Part shown: piece by piece, positions 6,917-14,016 of the stretch
Layout: the number at the start of each line of letters is the position of its first letter
How positions within the stretch are numbered: the stretch's first letter is position 1
Origin: Suilimivivens aceti
GTDB lineage: Bacteria > Bacillota > Clostridia > Lachnospirales > Lachnospiraceae
Reading direction: 5' to 3'
DNA: 64,000 nt
Assembly (NCBI RefSeq): GCF_025567405.1
Contig: NZ_JAOQKJ010000003.1
Location: 186,001 to 250,000 of the forward strand
Made by a program: the position numbers and the translations under genes
The notes under the pieces: generated by a model
What the model saw: the letters and a program-made list of their open reading frames with translations, nothing else
Told to the model about the DNA's origin: nothing
The model's database searches: none

Positions 6917-7615
6917 TTATTCCTGTGCCATCATCCTGACTCTGGCAAGTGCCTTCTTCACAGGTGGAAGGGAAATTACGATCAGTGTGATCACAGCTTC
7001 TGCCAGGATATAGGAATAATTATAAACGATCGGGTAAATGGCTGCCAGCGACTTCGGGAAATTATCCGGCATATAATCCATCCAGTATAAGTAGCCGCCA
7101 ATTGTATGGAACAGGCCTCTTACCAGAATCGCCAAAATATATCCCTTTATCAGTCCATTCTTTTTCTGGTAAAAGAATCCGGACAGCCCAAGCGCTGCGA
7201 AGGCAAAAATGTAATCCATACATGCCTGCATGGGCGAAAGGATATAGCTGCCTCCATCCTGTGCAAATTCCAGGAAACCATAGGCAAAGCCGGACATAAG
7301 TCCCACCTCAGGACCATACCAGTAACCGATCAGTACTACAAAAAGCATGGAACAGAGAGTAACAGATCCTCCAAAGGGCATGGAAAACACTTTAATATAG
7401 GAAGTGGCAAATCCAAGCGCCAGTGCTGCTGCACAGAACACGATCTGTCTGGCTGAAAAGCCCTTTTTCTCTTTCTTCTCGTGTTCTCCTTCAACTGGCC
7501 TTTTCCTGAGGAATGCAGAAAGAACGATCAGCAGAACGATCAGAACTCCTATACAGATTGTTCCTGTCTGAGTCAGGGAAAAATACCCATCCTCAGTGTT
7601 AATAAAGTTTGACAT
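6917..7615 (-). CDS. thiT: Energy-coupled thiamine transporter substrate-binding subunit ThiT
   Basis: Membrane S component of an ECF-type vitamin transporter that binds thiamine and works with the shared EcfAAT module encoded elsewhere. The 232-residue product has an extra N-terminal helix (residues ~15-35) and a charged linker before the ThiT core. The core has six helices with the family block GYWYGPEVGLMSGFAYGF, SPMQACMDYIFAFAALG, and HTIGGYLYW-type aromatic residues of the thiamine site. The TPP riboswitch directly upstream independently supports thiamine as ligand. AAGGAGG sits before the ATG and is predicted to be sequestered when TPP is bound. Confidence 0.95.
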   Translation of the reverse strand: MSNFINTEDGYFSLTQTGTICIGVLIVLLIVLSAFLRKRPVEGEHEKKEKKGFSARQIVFCAAALALGFATSYIKVFSMPFGGSVTLCSMLFVVLIGYWYGPEVGLMSGFAYGFLEFAQDGGSYILSPMQACMDYIFAFAALGLSGFFYQKKNGLIKGYILAILVRGLFHTIGGYLYWMDYMPDNFPKSLAAIYPIVYNYSYILAEAVITLIVISLPPVKKALARVRMMAQE

Positions 7616-7658
7616 AAAAAAACCTCCTTGTAAAAATGGTCACAGGAGGGGCTTTCAA

Positions 7659-7745
7659 CTGCTTCCCTACGCCGGTATTATCCGGTTCAGGTGATGAGGG
7701 TTAGAATCAGACTTCCGATTCAATCTCAGCGTTAGCTCCCCTAGC
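7659..7745 (-). promoter_or_regulatory. TPP (THI-element) riboswitch controlling thiT
   Basis: Read on the minus strand, the conserved TPP aptamer elements appear in order: GGGGAGC, CTGAGA, ACCCTCATCACCTGAACCGG, then GGATAATACCGGCG and GTAGGGAAGC. Downstream, CCTCCT (complement of 7646-7651 region) can pair with AGGAGG of the thiT ribosome site, so an off switch acting on translation is likely. There is no T-rich terminator between aptamer and start codon. Confidence 0.95.
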
Positions 7746-7754
7746 GATAACAAT

Positions 7755-7783
7755 ACAATAAATCACATCATTCTGTTTGTCAA
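7755..7783 (-). promoter_or_regulatory. Sigma-A promoter of the thiT riboswitch transcript
   Basis: Minus strand TTGACA (complement of 7778-7783), a 17-bp spacer, then TATTGT (complement of 7755-7760). Transcription would begin a few bases before the aptamer. Confidence 0.65.
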
Positions 7784-7832
7784 TTCCTTATACCTGTAAA
7801 ATGATCACACCGAAAATGATCACATCACAGGA

Positions 7833-7863
7833 AAAAGCAGTCAAGGGGGAGTTGACTGCTTTT
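7833..7863 (-). terminator. Terminator at the end of the polyol/sugar operon
   Basis: A perfect 12-bp stem (7833-7844 with 7852-7863) with a 7-nt C-rich loop on the minus strand and flanking A/T tracts. It begins about 50 nt after the last operon gene. The symmetric A and T flanks would allow use in either direction. Confidence 0.9.
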
Positions 7864-7915
7864 CCAATACTGAGAGATATAAATGATGGCGGGGTGAAAG
7901 CCCCGGTATCGCAAC

Positions 7916-8863
7916 TTAAAGTATGATATTCACCTGTTCCTTATTCATCCATTTCTGGATATTCTCAAATACAATTTCTGCCCTGATCTCCATGGATTCG
8001 TCTGATGCAAAAGCAATATGGGGTGTAACAATTGTATTAATGCTGTGTAAAAGAGGATGATCCATGGGAAGAGGCGGCTCCATTTCAAACACATCTACCC
8101 CGGCACCTCTCAGATAACCACTGTTCAGGGCATCTGCCAGTGCCTTTGAATCCACAATAGGTCCTCTTGCCGCATTGATCAGAATCGCTCCCTTTTTCAT
8201 CTGTGCAATTCTGTCCTGATTGATCAGATTTCTGGAATCCTCTGTTAAAGGACAGTGCAGTGTCACAATATCTGATTTTGAAAGCACCTCTTCCAGGGTA
8301 CCATAATGTAAATATTCCGGTGCATTCTTCTTCGGGAACAGATCATAGGCTGCTATCTCACATCCGAACAGATGGCAAAGCTCTGCAACCCTGGAACCGA
8401 TTGCTCCGGTTCCTACCACACCTACTGTTTTTCCTTTAAGTTCTCTTCCTACCAGTCCATCCTTGGTCATTCCCTTTCTGCAGCGTTCCTCTACCTGCGG
8501 TACATTTCTCAGGAGAGAAAGCATCATGCCAAGTACAAGCTCTGCCACAGATTCATTTGAATATCCGGAAGCATTGCTGACAGCGATCCCTTTTTCTTTA
8601 GCTGCCTGCAGATCCACATGATCCACTCCGGTAAATGCTACATCAATAAATTTCAGGTTCGGACAGGCAGAAATTACCTTACCGCTTAATGGCATATTGG
8701 CAATCATAACGATATCTGCATCCCCGATCTCCTGTATCTGTACTTCGGGATCATCATTTCTTTCATAACACTGAAAGCTATGTCCCTCCTGCACGAGCAT
8801 ATCTGTATATTTCTTCATGCATTCCTTTGAAACTGACAACGATTCTAATAAAACAATCTTCAT
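7916..8863 (-). CDS. D-isomer-specific 2-hydroxyacid dehydrogenase
   Basis: NAD(P)-dependent dehydrogenase of 315 residues that interconverts a 2-keto acid and a D-2-hydroxy acid. It has the split catalytic domain with a Rossmann insert: GVVGTGAIGSRVAEL is the dinucleotide motif, and the catalytic triad is visible as Arg in NAARGPIVD, Glu in DVFEMEPPL and His in VTPHIAFAS. The substrate cannot be read from sequence; the closest broad class is phosphoglycerate/glyoxylate/hydroxypyruvate reductases. It is the last gene of the operon, 14 nt after the IclR gene, so it may deal with an acid formed as a side product of polyol or sugar breakdown. Confidence 0.9.
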   Translation of the reverse strand: MKIVLLESLSVSKECMKKYTDMLVQEGHSFQCYERNDDPEVQIQEIGDADIVMIANMPLSGKVISACPNLKFIDVAFTGVDHVDLQAAKEKGIAVSNASGYSNESVAELVLGMMLSLLRNVPQVEERCRKGMTKDGLVGRELKGKTVGVVGTGAIGSRVAELCHLFGCEIAAYDLFPKKNAPEYLHYGTLEEVLSKSDIVTLHCPLTEDSRNLINQDRIAQMKKGAILINAARGPIVDSKALADALNSGYLRGAGVDVFEMEPPLPMDHPLLHSINTIVTPHIAFASDESMEIRAEIVFENIQKWMNKEQVNIIL

Positions 8864-8877
8864 TCTGCTATCTCCTC

Positions 8878-9666
8878 TTATATTTCTGCCCCCAGTCTTC
8901 TGGATATCTTTTTTGAAATTTCCAGCAGATAGGGAACCTTTTCCTGAATATTTTCAAGTGTCATTCTAGTCGTCGGTCCGCTGACACTGAGTCCGGCTAT
9001 GATCTCGCCTGTATAATTTCTGATCGGGACAGCCACACAGCGCATTCCCATTTCACATTCCTCATCATCTATAGAATAACCACACTCTCTGGCTGTTTCC
9101 CTTTTATTAAAAATCTCTTCCATGGTTGTACATGTATTTTCAGTATATTTAACAGGCTTATTTTTCTCGTAATAATCGCACAATTTCTCCCATGGATGAT
9201 TCAGCATGAAAAGCTTTCCAACACCTGTGCAGTATAAAGGCGCTACTTTTCCGATTCTCTGCGTTGTGCATAAAGCCTGCCGCTCACACTGTATCACCTC
9301 AAGATACACAACTGACATATTTTCTTCTTCAGACAGATTGACTGTCTCTCCGAAATACCGTGATACCTCTTTCATAAAGGGCAGGCAGATATTCCTGATA
9401 CTGGTATGTATTTTAATATTATTCGCTATTCCACACAGCTTGTACGTCAGCGAATATCTGCCCGTATCATCCTGAACCACATATCCTTTATTTTCAAGAG
9501 CCATCAAAAAGCGCAATGTTGTACTGACATTCATAGATGCCTGACTGGCTAAGCTCTGCAGCTTTACCGGCTCCGACCATGTAGATAATAATTCGATCAA
9601 TGTCAGTAATTTTTCAGATGACTGATTTGCCTCTGTCACTTTTCTGGCTGGTTTAATATTGGTCAA
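8878..9666 (-). CDS. IclR family transcriptional regulator
   Basis: A 262-residue regulator with an N-terminal winged helix (residues ~15-75, TLIELLSTWSEPVKLQSLASQ, NVSTTLRFLMALENKGYV) and a C-terminal IclR effector domain. The effector half includes GVGKLFMLNHP and ECEMGMRCVAVPIRNYTGEIIAGLSVSGP. The start codon is TTG, with GAGGG nearby. It lies within the operon rather than at its edge, so the locus has two regulators: this one and the divergent ROK protein. The effector is presumably a pathway intermediate. It lies 13 nt after the aldo/keto reductase gene. Confidence 0.93.
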   Translation of the reverse strand: MTNIKPARKVTEANQSSEKLLTLIELLSTWSEPVKLQSLASQASMNVSTTLRFLMALENKGYVVQDDTGRYSLTYKLCGIANNIKIHTSIRNICLPFMKEVSRYFGETVNLSEEENMSVVYLEVIQCERQALCTTQRIGKVAPLYCTGVGKLFMLNHPWEKLCDYYEKNKPVKYTENTCTTMEEIFNKRETARECGYSIDDEECEMGMRCVAVPIRNYTGEIIAGLSVSGPTTRMTLENIQEKVPYLLEISKKISRRLGAEI

Positions 9667-9679
9667 ATTGTTTCCCTCA

Positions 9680-10660
9680 TCATAAAAAAGACTCTACATC
9701 CCTGCGGATCCTTTCAGCATCTTCTTCTGTCAAAGCAATCTCTGCTCCCTTGATATTGCTTTCAAGATGCGTGATCTTTCTGGCTCCACAAAGAATGTTT
9801 ACTCCTGGCTGCTTTAAGATCCATGCTATTGCCAGATGCTCCAGCTGACAGTTATACTTTTCACAGAGATCCATCCACGAATCAAACATCTGAAGCATCC
9901 TCTCATGACACTCCTTCTTTCCCCATGGCTTATTGACAAATCTCTTCTGATCCGGTGTATCCCGCTTCTGCCGGAACTGCTCTGTCAGCACACCCTGCTC
10001 CAGGGGAGAATAAGCCTGTAACAGGATTTTTCTTTCCTGACATACCGGTAACAGCGTTTCCTCCACCTTTCTGTCTAAAAGGCTGTATTTTTCCTGAATG
10101 ATCTCAATATCTGCATAAGTACAGTATTCATTCAGGACCTCCGGATTCATATTTGAAGCTCCAATTGCACGGATTTTTCCTTCCTTTTTCATCCGGTTCA
10201 GTTCATCCATCGTTTCCTCTACAGGAACAGCGTATGTTCCAAATACCGGATAATGCACATAGTAAATATCAATATACTCTGTTTTTAACCGTTTCAGGCT
10301 ATTCTCCAGATCTTTTCTGATGCTTTTTGCTGACAGATTTCTTACAATCCTGTGTCCGTCTCTTTCCACATGCAGCTGTCCTATATTTCCCTCATCCCAG
10401 CTCAGTCCGCATTTGGTTGAAAGGATAACCTTATCCCTGATCCCCTTCAAAGCCTCTCCAAGAATCTCTTCACTTTTTCCCATTCCGTAGGCAGGAGCAG
10501 TATCAATCTGTACTATCCCCATTTCCACAGCTCTCCGTGCTGTATCAATTGCCTGCATTTCATCTGTCTTTCCCCAGATCGCATCACCACCAAAGGCCCA
10601 TGTTCCAAGAGACATGACAGGTATTATAATTCCACTTTTATTCAGCTTCAACTGTCTCAT
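9680..10660 (-). CDS. Aldo/keto reductase
   Basis: A 326-residue NADPH-type reductase with the AKR TIM-barrel tetrad: Asp and Tyr in QIDTAPAYGMGKSEEILG, Lys in ILSTKCG, and His in YVHYP. The C-terminal cofactor-binding segment reads ILKQPGVNILCGARKITHLESN. It may reduce or oxidise a carbonyl in the sugar or polyol handled by the operon. The ATG at 10660 is chosen because AAGGAGA stands 9 nt upstream; the ATG seven codons earlier overlaps the stop of the preceding permease gene and lacks room for a ribosome site. A strong translational link to the permease genes is likely. Confidence 0.92.
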   Translation of the reverse strand: MRQLKLNKSGIIIPVMSLGTWAFGGDAIWGKTDEMQAIDTARRAVEMGIVQIDTAPAYGMGKSEEILGEALKGIRDKVILSTKCGLSWDEGNIGQLHVERDGHRIVRNLSAKSIRKDLENSLKRLKTEYIDIYYVHYPVFGTYAVPVEETMDELNRMKKEGKIRAIGASNMNPEVLNEYCTYADIEIIQEKYSLLDRKVEETLLPVCQERKILLQAYSPLEQGVLTEQFRQKRDTPDQKRFVNKPWGKKECHERMLQMFDSWMDLCEKYNCQLEHLAIAWILKQPGVNILCGARKITHLESNIKGAEIALTEEDAERIRRDVESFL

Positions 10661-10677
10661 ATATCCTGTTCTCCTTA

Positions 10678-11511
10678 TCATTCCTTTACGCCGCTTAACA
10701 TAACACTCTGTACGATATATTTCTGTAAAAACAGGTACACGATCATAAGCGGTATTGCACCAAGCACGGAAACTGCCAGTCTGGGTCCCAGATATCTTGC
10801 GGTTTCTGAAGCATTAAACATAGCAAGACCAACGGATATGACCTGTTTTTTAGGATTTGAAACAACAACTAACGGCCAAAGGAAATTATTCCACTGGTTC
10901 ACAACCTGGAAAATAACCAGCGTTGCGATGACCGGTCCGCATAAAGGAAGAATGATCTTTAAAAAGATATACCATTCTCCCGCACCGTCAATGGATGCTG
11001 ATTCCCTCAGGGAATCCGGTATACTGTCGATAAACTGTCTTGCCAGAAAGATCCCATATGCCCATGCAAAGGAACCTAAGATCAGCGGCCACCATGTATC
11101 CAGCATATTCCAATCACGATACTGTAAAAAAAGAGGAATCATACGCACTTCAAACGGGATCATCATGACCGCCAGAACCATGAGGAACAGAATTCCCTTA
11201 CAAGGAAATTTCCCCTTGGAAAAAGCATAACCGCAAGCCATTGCAGTAAAAACAGATATCGCTGTGTTGATCAGTGTCAGCAAAAATGTATTGATATAAT
11301 AACGGGCAATTGGAATTGCCTCCAATGCATACTTATAATTAAAGACAGAAAATTCCTTAGGAATAAACCGGGGTGGATTGGGTACCACGTCTATGGTCGT
11401 TGCATCAAAGCTCATGGAAATTGCCCAAAAAATCGGAATCAGTACGATTACCAGTGCCGCTCCCAATATCGTTATTAAAACAGCCTGACTAAATATCTTT
11501 TTCTTCTTCAT
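10678..11511 (-). CDS. Carbohydrate ABC transporter permease, MalG type
   Basis: Inner-membrane permease of 277 residues with six predicted helices. The binding-protein-dependent transport motif (EAA loop) is visible as ESASIDGAGEWYIFLKIILPLCGP near residue 190, where the shared ATPase docks. It pairs with the MalF-type permease encoded immediately upstream. ATG 11511 is preferred to the TTG two codons earlier, with AGGGG 9 nt before it. No ATP-binding protein is encoded in the operon, so the system probably borrows a general MsmK/MalK-type ATPase, as is common in Firmicutes CUT1 transporters. Confidence 0.93.
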   Translation of the reverse strand: MKKKKIFSQAVLITILGAALVIVLIPIFWAISMSFDATTIDVVPNPPRFIPKEFSVFNYKYALEAIPIARYYINTFLLTLINTAISVFTAMACGYAFSKGKFPCKGILFLMVLAVMMIPFEVRMIPLFLQYRDWNMLDTWWPLILGSFAWAYGIFLARQFIDSIPDSLRESASIDGAGEWYIFLKIILPLCGPVIATLVIFQVVNQWNNFLWPLVVVSNPKKQVISVGLAMFNASETARYLGPRLAVSVLGAIPLMIVYLFLQKYIVQSVMLSGVKE

Positions 11512-11523
11512 ACGCAAGCACCC

Positions 11524-12447
11524 CTAAATCGTTTTCGTTACCTTTAAGTTAATCGCAGTAACCGTAAATACAATAATAAATAAGATAACCGCTCCGGCAC
11601 AGGACAATCCATAGCTCGGATTTTCAAAGCTGTACTGATATATATACATCAATATCGTCTGTAAGGATCCTGCCGGCTTACCGGATGACGAATTTCCTGA
11701 CAAAATATACAAATCGGTAAATCTGCTGAAGCCGCTGATAATACCTGTTATAAACAGAAAGATGAAATTATTACGCATAAGTGGTATCGTAATATACCGC
11801 CATCTCCGGAAGCTGCCTGCACCATCCATCATTGCAGCCTCATACAGCTCAGTAGGGATAGACTGAAGCCCTGCCAGACAGATCAGCATGTTATAACCAA
11901 GTGTAGTCCATATCTGGATAATGCTTGCCCCTACCTTGGTCAGAGAAGGATCTGATAACCAGCCAATCTCTATTTTTTTACCAAGGATATTAGAAAGCGC
12001 CAGATTGATCAGTCCGTTGTCTACCTGTAATATGTACTGGAAGATCAGCACGATGCTGACTCCTGTTATAATATTAGGCATATAGAATCCAAGCCGGAAT
12101 ACCGTTTGTGCCTTTTTATTCCTTACCCCGTTTGCACCACAGGCAATCACAAATCCCAAAGGGATTGCCAGTAATGACATCAATGCCAGAATCAATGTAT
12201 TCAGTATCGATTTTCGAAAGCCGCTGCTCTCCAGCAGCACCTTATAATTTTGGAAACCCACATTACTCTGTATTTCCCCGATCACATTTACATCGTGAAA
12301 GCTGTAATTCACAGCCTTGATCGTTGGGATATAAGTCAGAATCAGAAGGCAGATAAATGTCGGTAACAGAAAAGTCAGCCAGATCAGATTCTTTTTCCAT
12401 TTATAAACATTTTTTCCAAAATTCCGAGATCCAATTTTTTTATTCAT
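11524..12447 (-). CDS. Sugar ABC transporter permease, MalF type
   Basis: A 307-residue permease with an N-terminal cytoplasmic basic stretch and six membrane helices. The EAA loop reads YEAAMMDGAGSFRRWRYITIPLMRN at about residues 215-240. It belongs to the CUT1 class of oligosaccharide, glycoside and polyol importers. It follows the binding-protein gene after a 73-nt gap that contains a strong hairpin, and it precedes the MalG-type gene with a 12-nt gap. Together with the lipoprotein it forms the import system of the locus. Confidence 0.93.
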   Translation of the reverse strand: MNKKIGSRNFGKNVYKWKKNLIWLTFLLPTFICLLILTYIPTIKAVNYSFHDVNVIGEIQSNVGFQNYKVLLESSGFRKSILNTLILALMSLLAIPLGFVIACGANGVRNKKAQTVFRLGFYMPNIITGVSIVLIFQYILQVDNGLINLALSNILGKKIEIGWLSDPSLTKVGASIIQIWTTLGYNMLICLAGLQSIPTELYEAAMMDGAGSFRRWRYITIPLMRNNFIFLFITGIISGFSRFTDLYILSGNSSSGKPAGSLQTILMYIYQYSFENPSYGLSCAGAVILFIIVFTVTAINLKVTKTI

Positions 12448-12477
12448 CCAATCTCTCCCTTTCTGTCTGGGATGTGC

Positions 12478-12502
12478 GGGCTTTCACACACGGTGAAAGC
12501 CC
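12478..12502 (-). other. Intergenic hairpin between binding-protein and permease genes
   Basis: gggctttcac (12478-12487) and gtgaaagccc (12493-12502) form a perfect 10-bp stem with a 5-nt loop. There is no T tract. Such hairpins after binding-protein genes commonly protect the upstream mRNA and keep binding protein in excess over permeases. Confidence 0.7.
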
Positions 12503-12520
12503 TGCTCCATTTTTGTTTCT

Positions 12521-13966
12521 TTATTGATAGGATGCCGCCTGTTCCTCATAAGCAGCCTGAATATTTTCAGCAGCCTGCTCTGGTGTCAGATCACCTGCAA
12601 ACATCGCAGACAGTCCATTTGCCTTGAATGAATTGGAACTTCCAAGGAATGCATCATCATAATCACTTGCAAAAATAGTGAAGTTATCGGGTGTTGCTGC
12701 CAGTGTATTGAAGAATACATCTGCAAAAGGAATATTTTCAGCTGATAACCGCTCAATAGCCTCCTTGTTATTCGGGATCTTACCGCTTTCCCAACACCAG
12801 TCTGCAATGTCCTGATTTGTTGCCATCCATTTGATGAATTCCCAGCATGCTTCCTTATTCTGTGCATTCTTTGCAATTGCCATATTCCAGTCACCGGTAA
12901 AGTTTGCCCAGCCCTCACGTCCATTTTCCAGTACCGGGGAATATGCATAGCCATAACGGTCTGTCAGACCAAGACTTTCTGTTTTCTGGTAATTGGATAC
13001 CAGGTTCTGTGAATACCACATAGCAATATTATTATTTTCTGTTCCAAAGTTTTCTGCTCCACGTCCTTCCAGGAAGCCCTTAGGACATGTCTTTGCCAGT
13101 TCATTTACGAATTCGAAGCCCTTCAGTGCTTCGGGAGAGGTATAGTTCACCTTCGTATCCATCTGCTTGTCTGCATATTCAATTACCTTAGTATCCTTTG
13201 AAAAATAGTAGCCGATCAGGGAACGTCCTATCCAGTCACTGCTTGCACCGTCAATATAATAGCCATATGTCTGCTCACCAGTCACCGGATCTGTACCTGT
13301 CATTTTCTTTGCCGCATCAAGCACATCTTCCCATGTCCATGTCTCATCAGGATAGTCAAGTCCATAATCATCAAAGATCTTCTTATCATACATAATAGAT
13401 GTTGCTGCCGCTGTGATCGGGATACCGGTAGGAACCAATTTTGTGTAATTGGACTTATCTGCTCTTCTGTAGGAATATTTCAGTAAAAGTCCATCCAGGA
13501 ACTCTCCGTCCTTTTCCGCATAAGGTGTCAGATCTTCTACTATATCCACAATACTTGCACCATGTACAACAACGTCAACCTGGTTTGCTGCCGCTACTGT
13601 TGTCAGCTTTGCCTGCCAGCTGTCCCACGGAATACCTGTCAGCTGCAGCTCTACATTAGGATGCTCTGCCTCATATAACTCCTTGATCACATAGTAACCT
13701 CTGACTGTCTGCTTGGTAACAGGATTTGTTGTATCATTTTCATTTTCCATAGGTCCGACAACACGGATAACTATCTTCTCTCCTGAATCGGATGCTGCTG
13801 TGTCTGTACCTGCCTGCTGCTCAGCTGTGTCTGCTGCTGTGTCTGCTGCTGTGTCTGCTGCTGCTGCGCTTCCTCCATCCTGTGTACCCTTACTGCTGCC
13901 GCACCCTGCAAGCAGCATTACTGCTGCAAGTGACAAAGCCGCTACTGCTTTCATTTTTCTCTTCAT
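12521..13966 (-). CDS. Extracellular solute-binding lipoprotein (CUT1 ABC transporter)
   Basis: A 481-residue exported lipoprotein that captures the substrate. The N terminus is a lipoprotein signal: MKRKMKAV, a hydrophobic stretch, and the lipobox LLAGC. A low-complexity Ala/Thr/Asp linker (a repeated AADTAADT-like run, residues ~28-50) tethers it to the membrane. The body is a family 1 solute-binding protein with ETWTWEDVLDAAKKMT and a Trp-rich C-terminal lobe (NFTGDWNMAIAKNAQNKEACWEFIKWMA). ATG 13966 is chosen because AGGAGG stands 7 nt before it. The many aromatic residues fit a sugar, glycoside or polyol ligand. Confidence 0.93.
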   Translation of the reverse strand: MKRKMKAVAALSLAAVMLLAGCGSSKGTQDGGSAAAADTAADTAADTAEQQAGTDTAASDSGEKIVIRVVGPMENENDTTNPVTKQTVRGYYVIKELYEAEHPNVELQLTGIPWDSWQAKLTTVAAANQVDVVVHGASIVDIVEDLTPYAEKDGEFLDGLLLKYSYRRADKSNYTKLVPTGIPITAAATSIMYDKKIFDDYGLDYPDETWTWEDVLDAAKKMTGTDPVTGEQTYGYYIDGASSDWIGRSLIGYYFSKDTKVIEYADKQMDTKVNYTSPEALKGFEFVNELAKTCPKGFLEGRGAENFGTENNNIAMWYSQNLVSNYQKTESLGLTDRYGYAYSPVLENGREGWANFTGDWNMAIAKNAQNKEACWEFIKWMATNQDIADWCWESGKIPNNKEAIERLSAENIPFADVFFNTLAATPDNFTIFASDYDDAFLGSSNSFKANGLSAMFAGDLTPEQAAENIQAAYEEQAASYQ

Positions 13967-14016
13967 AACCATACCTCCTTTGATTGTGTGACAGTTCATG
14001 TAGACTGTCGTTTTAT

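Noticed and set aside
13800..13870. Tandem GCTGTGTCTGCT-like repeats as a CRISPR or regulatory array
   Set aside because: They encode the Ala/Ala/Asp/Thr linker of the lipoprotein in frame, so they are a coding repeat.
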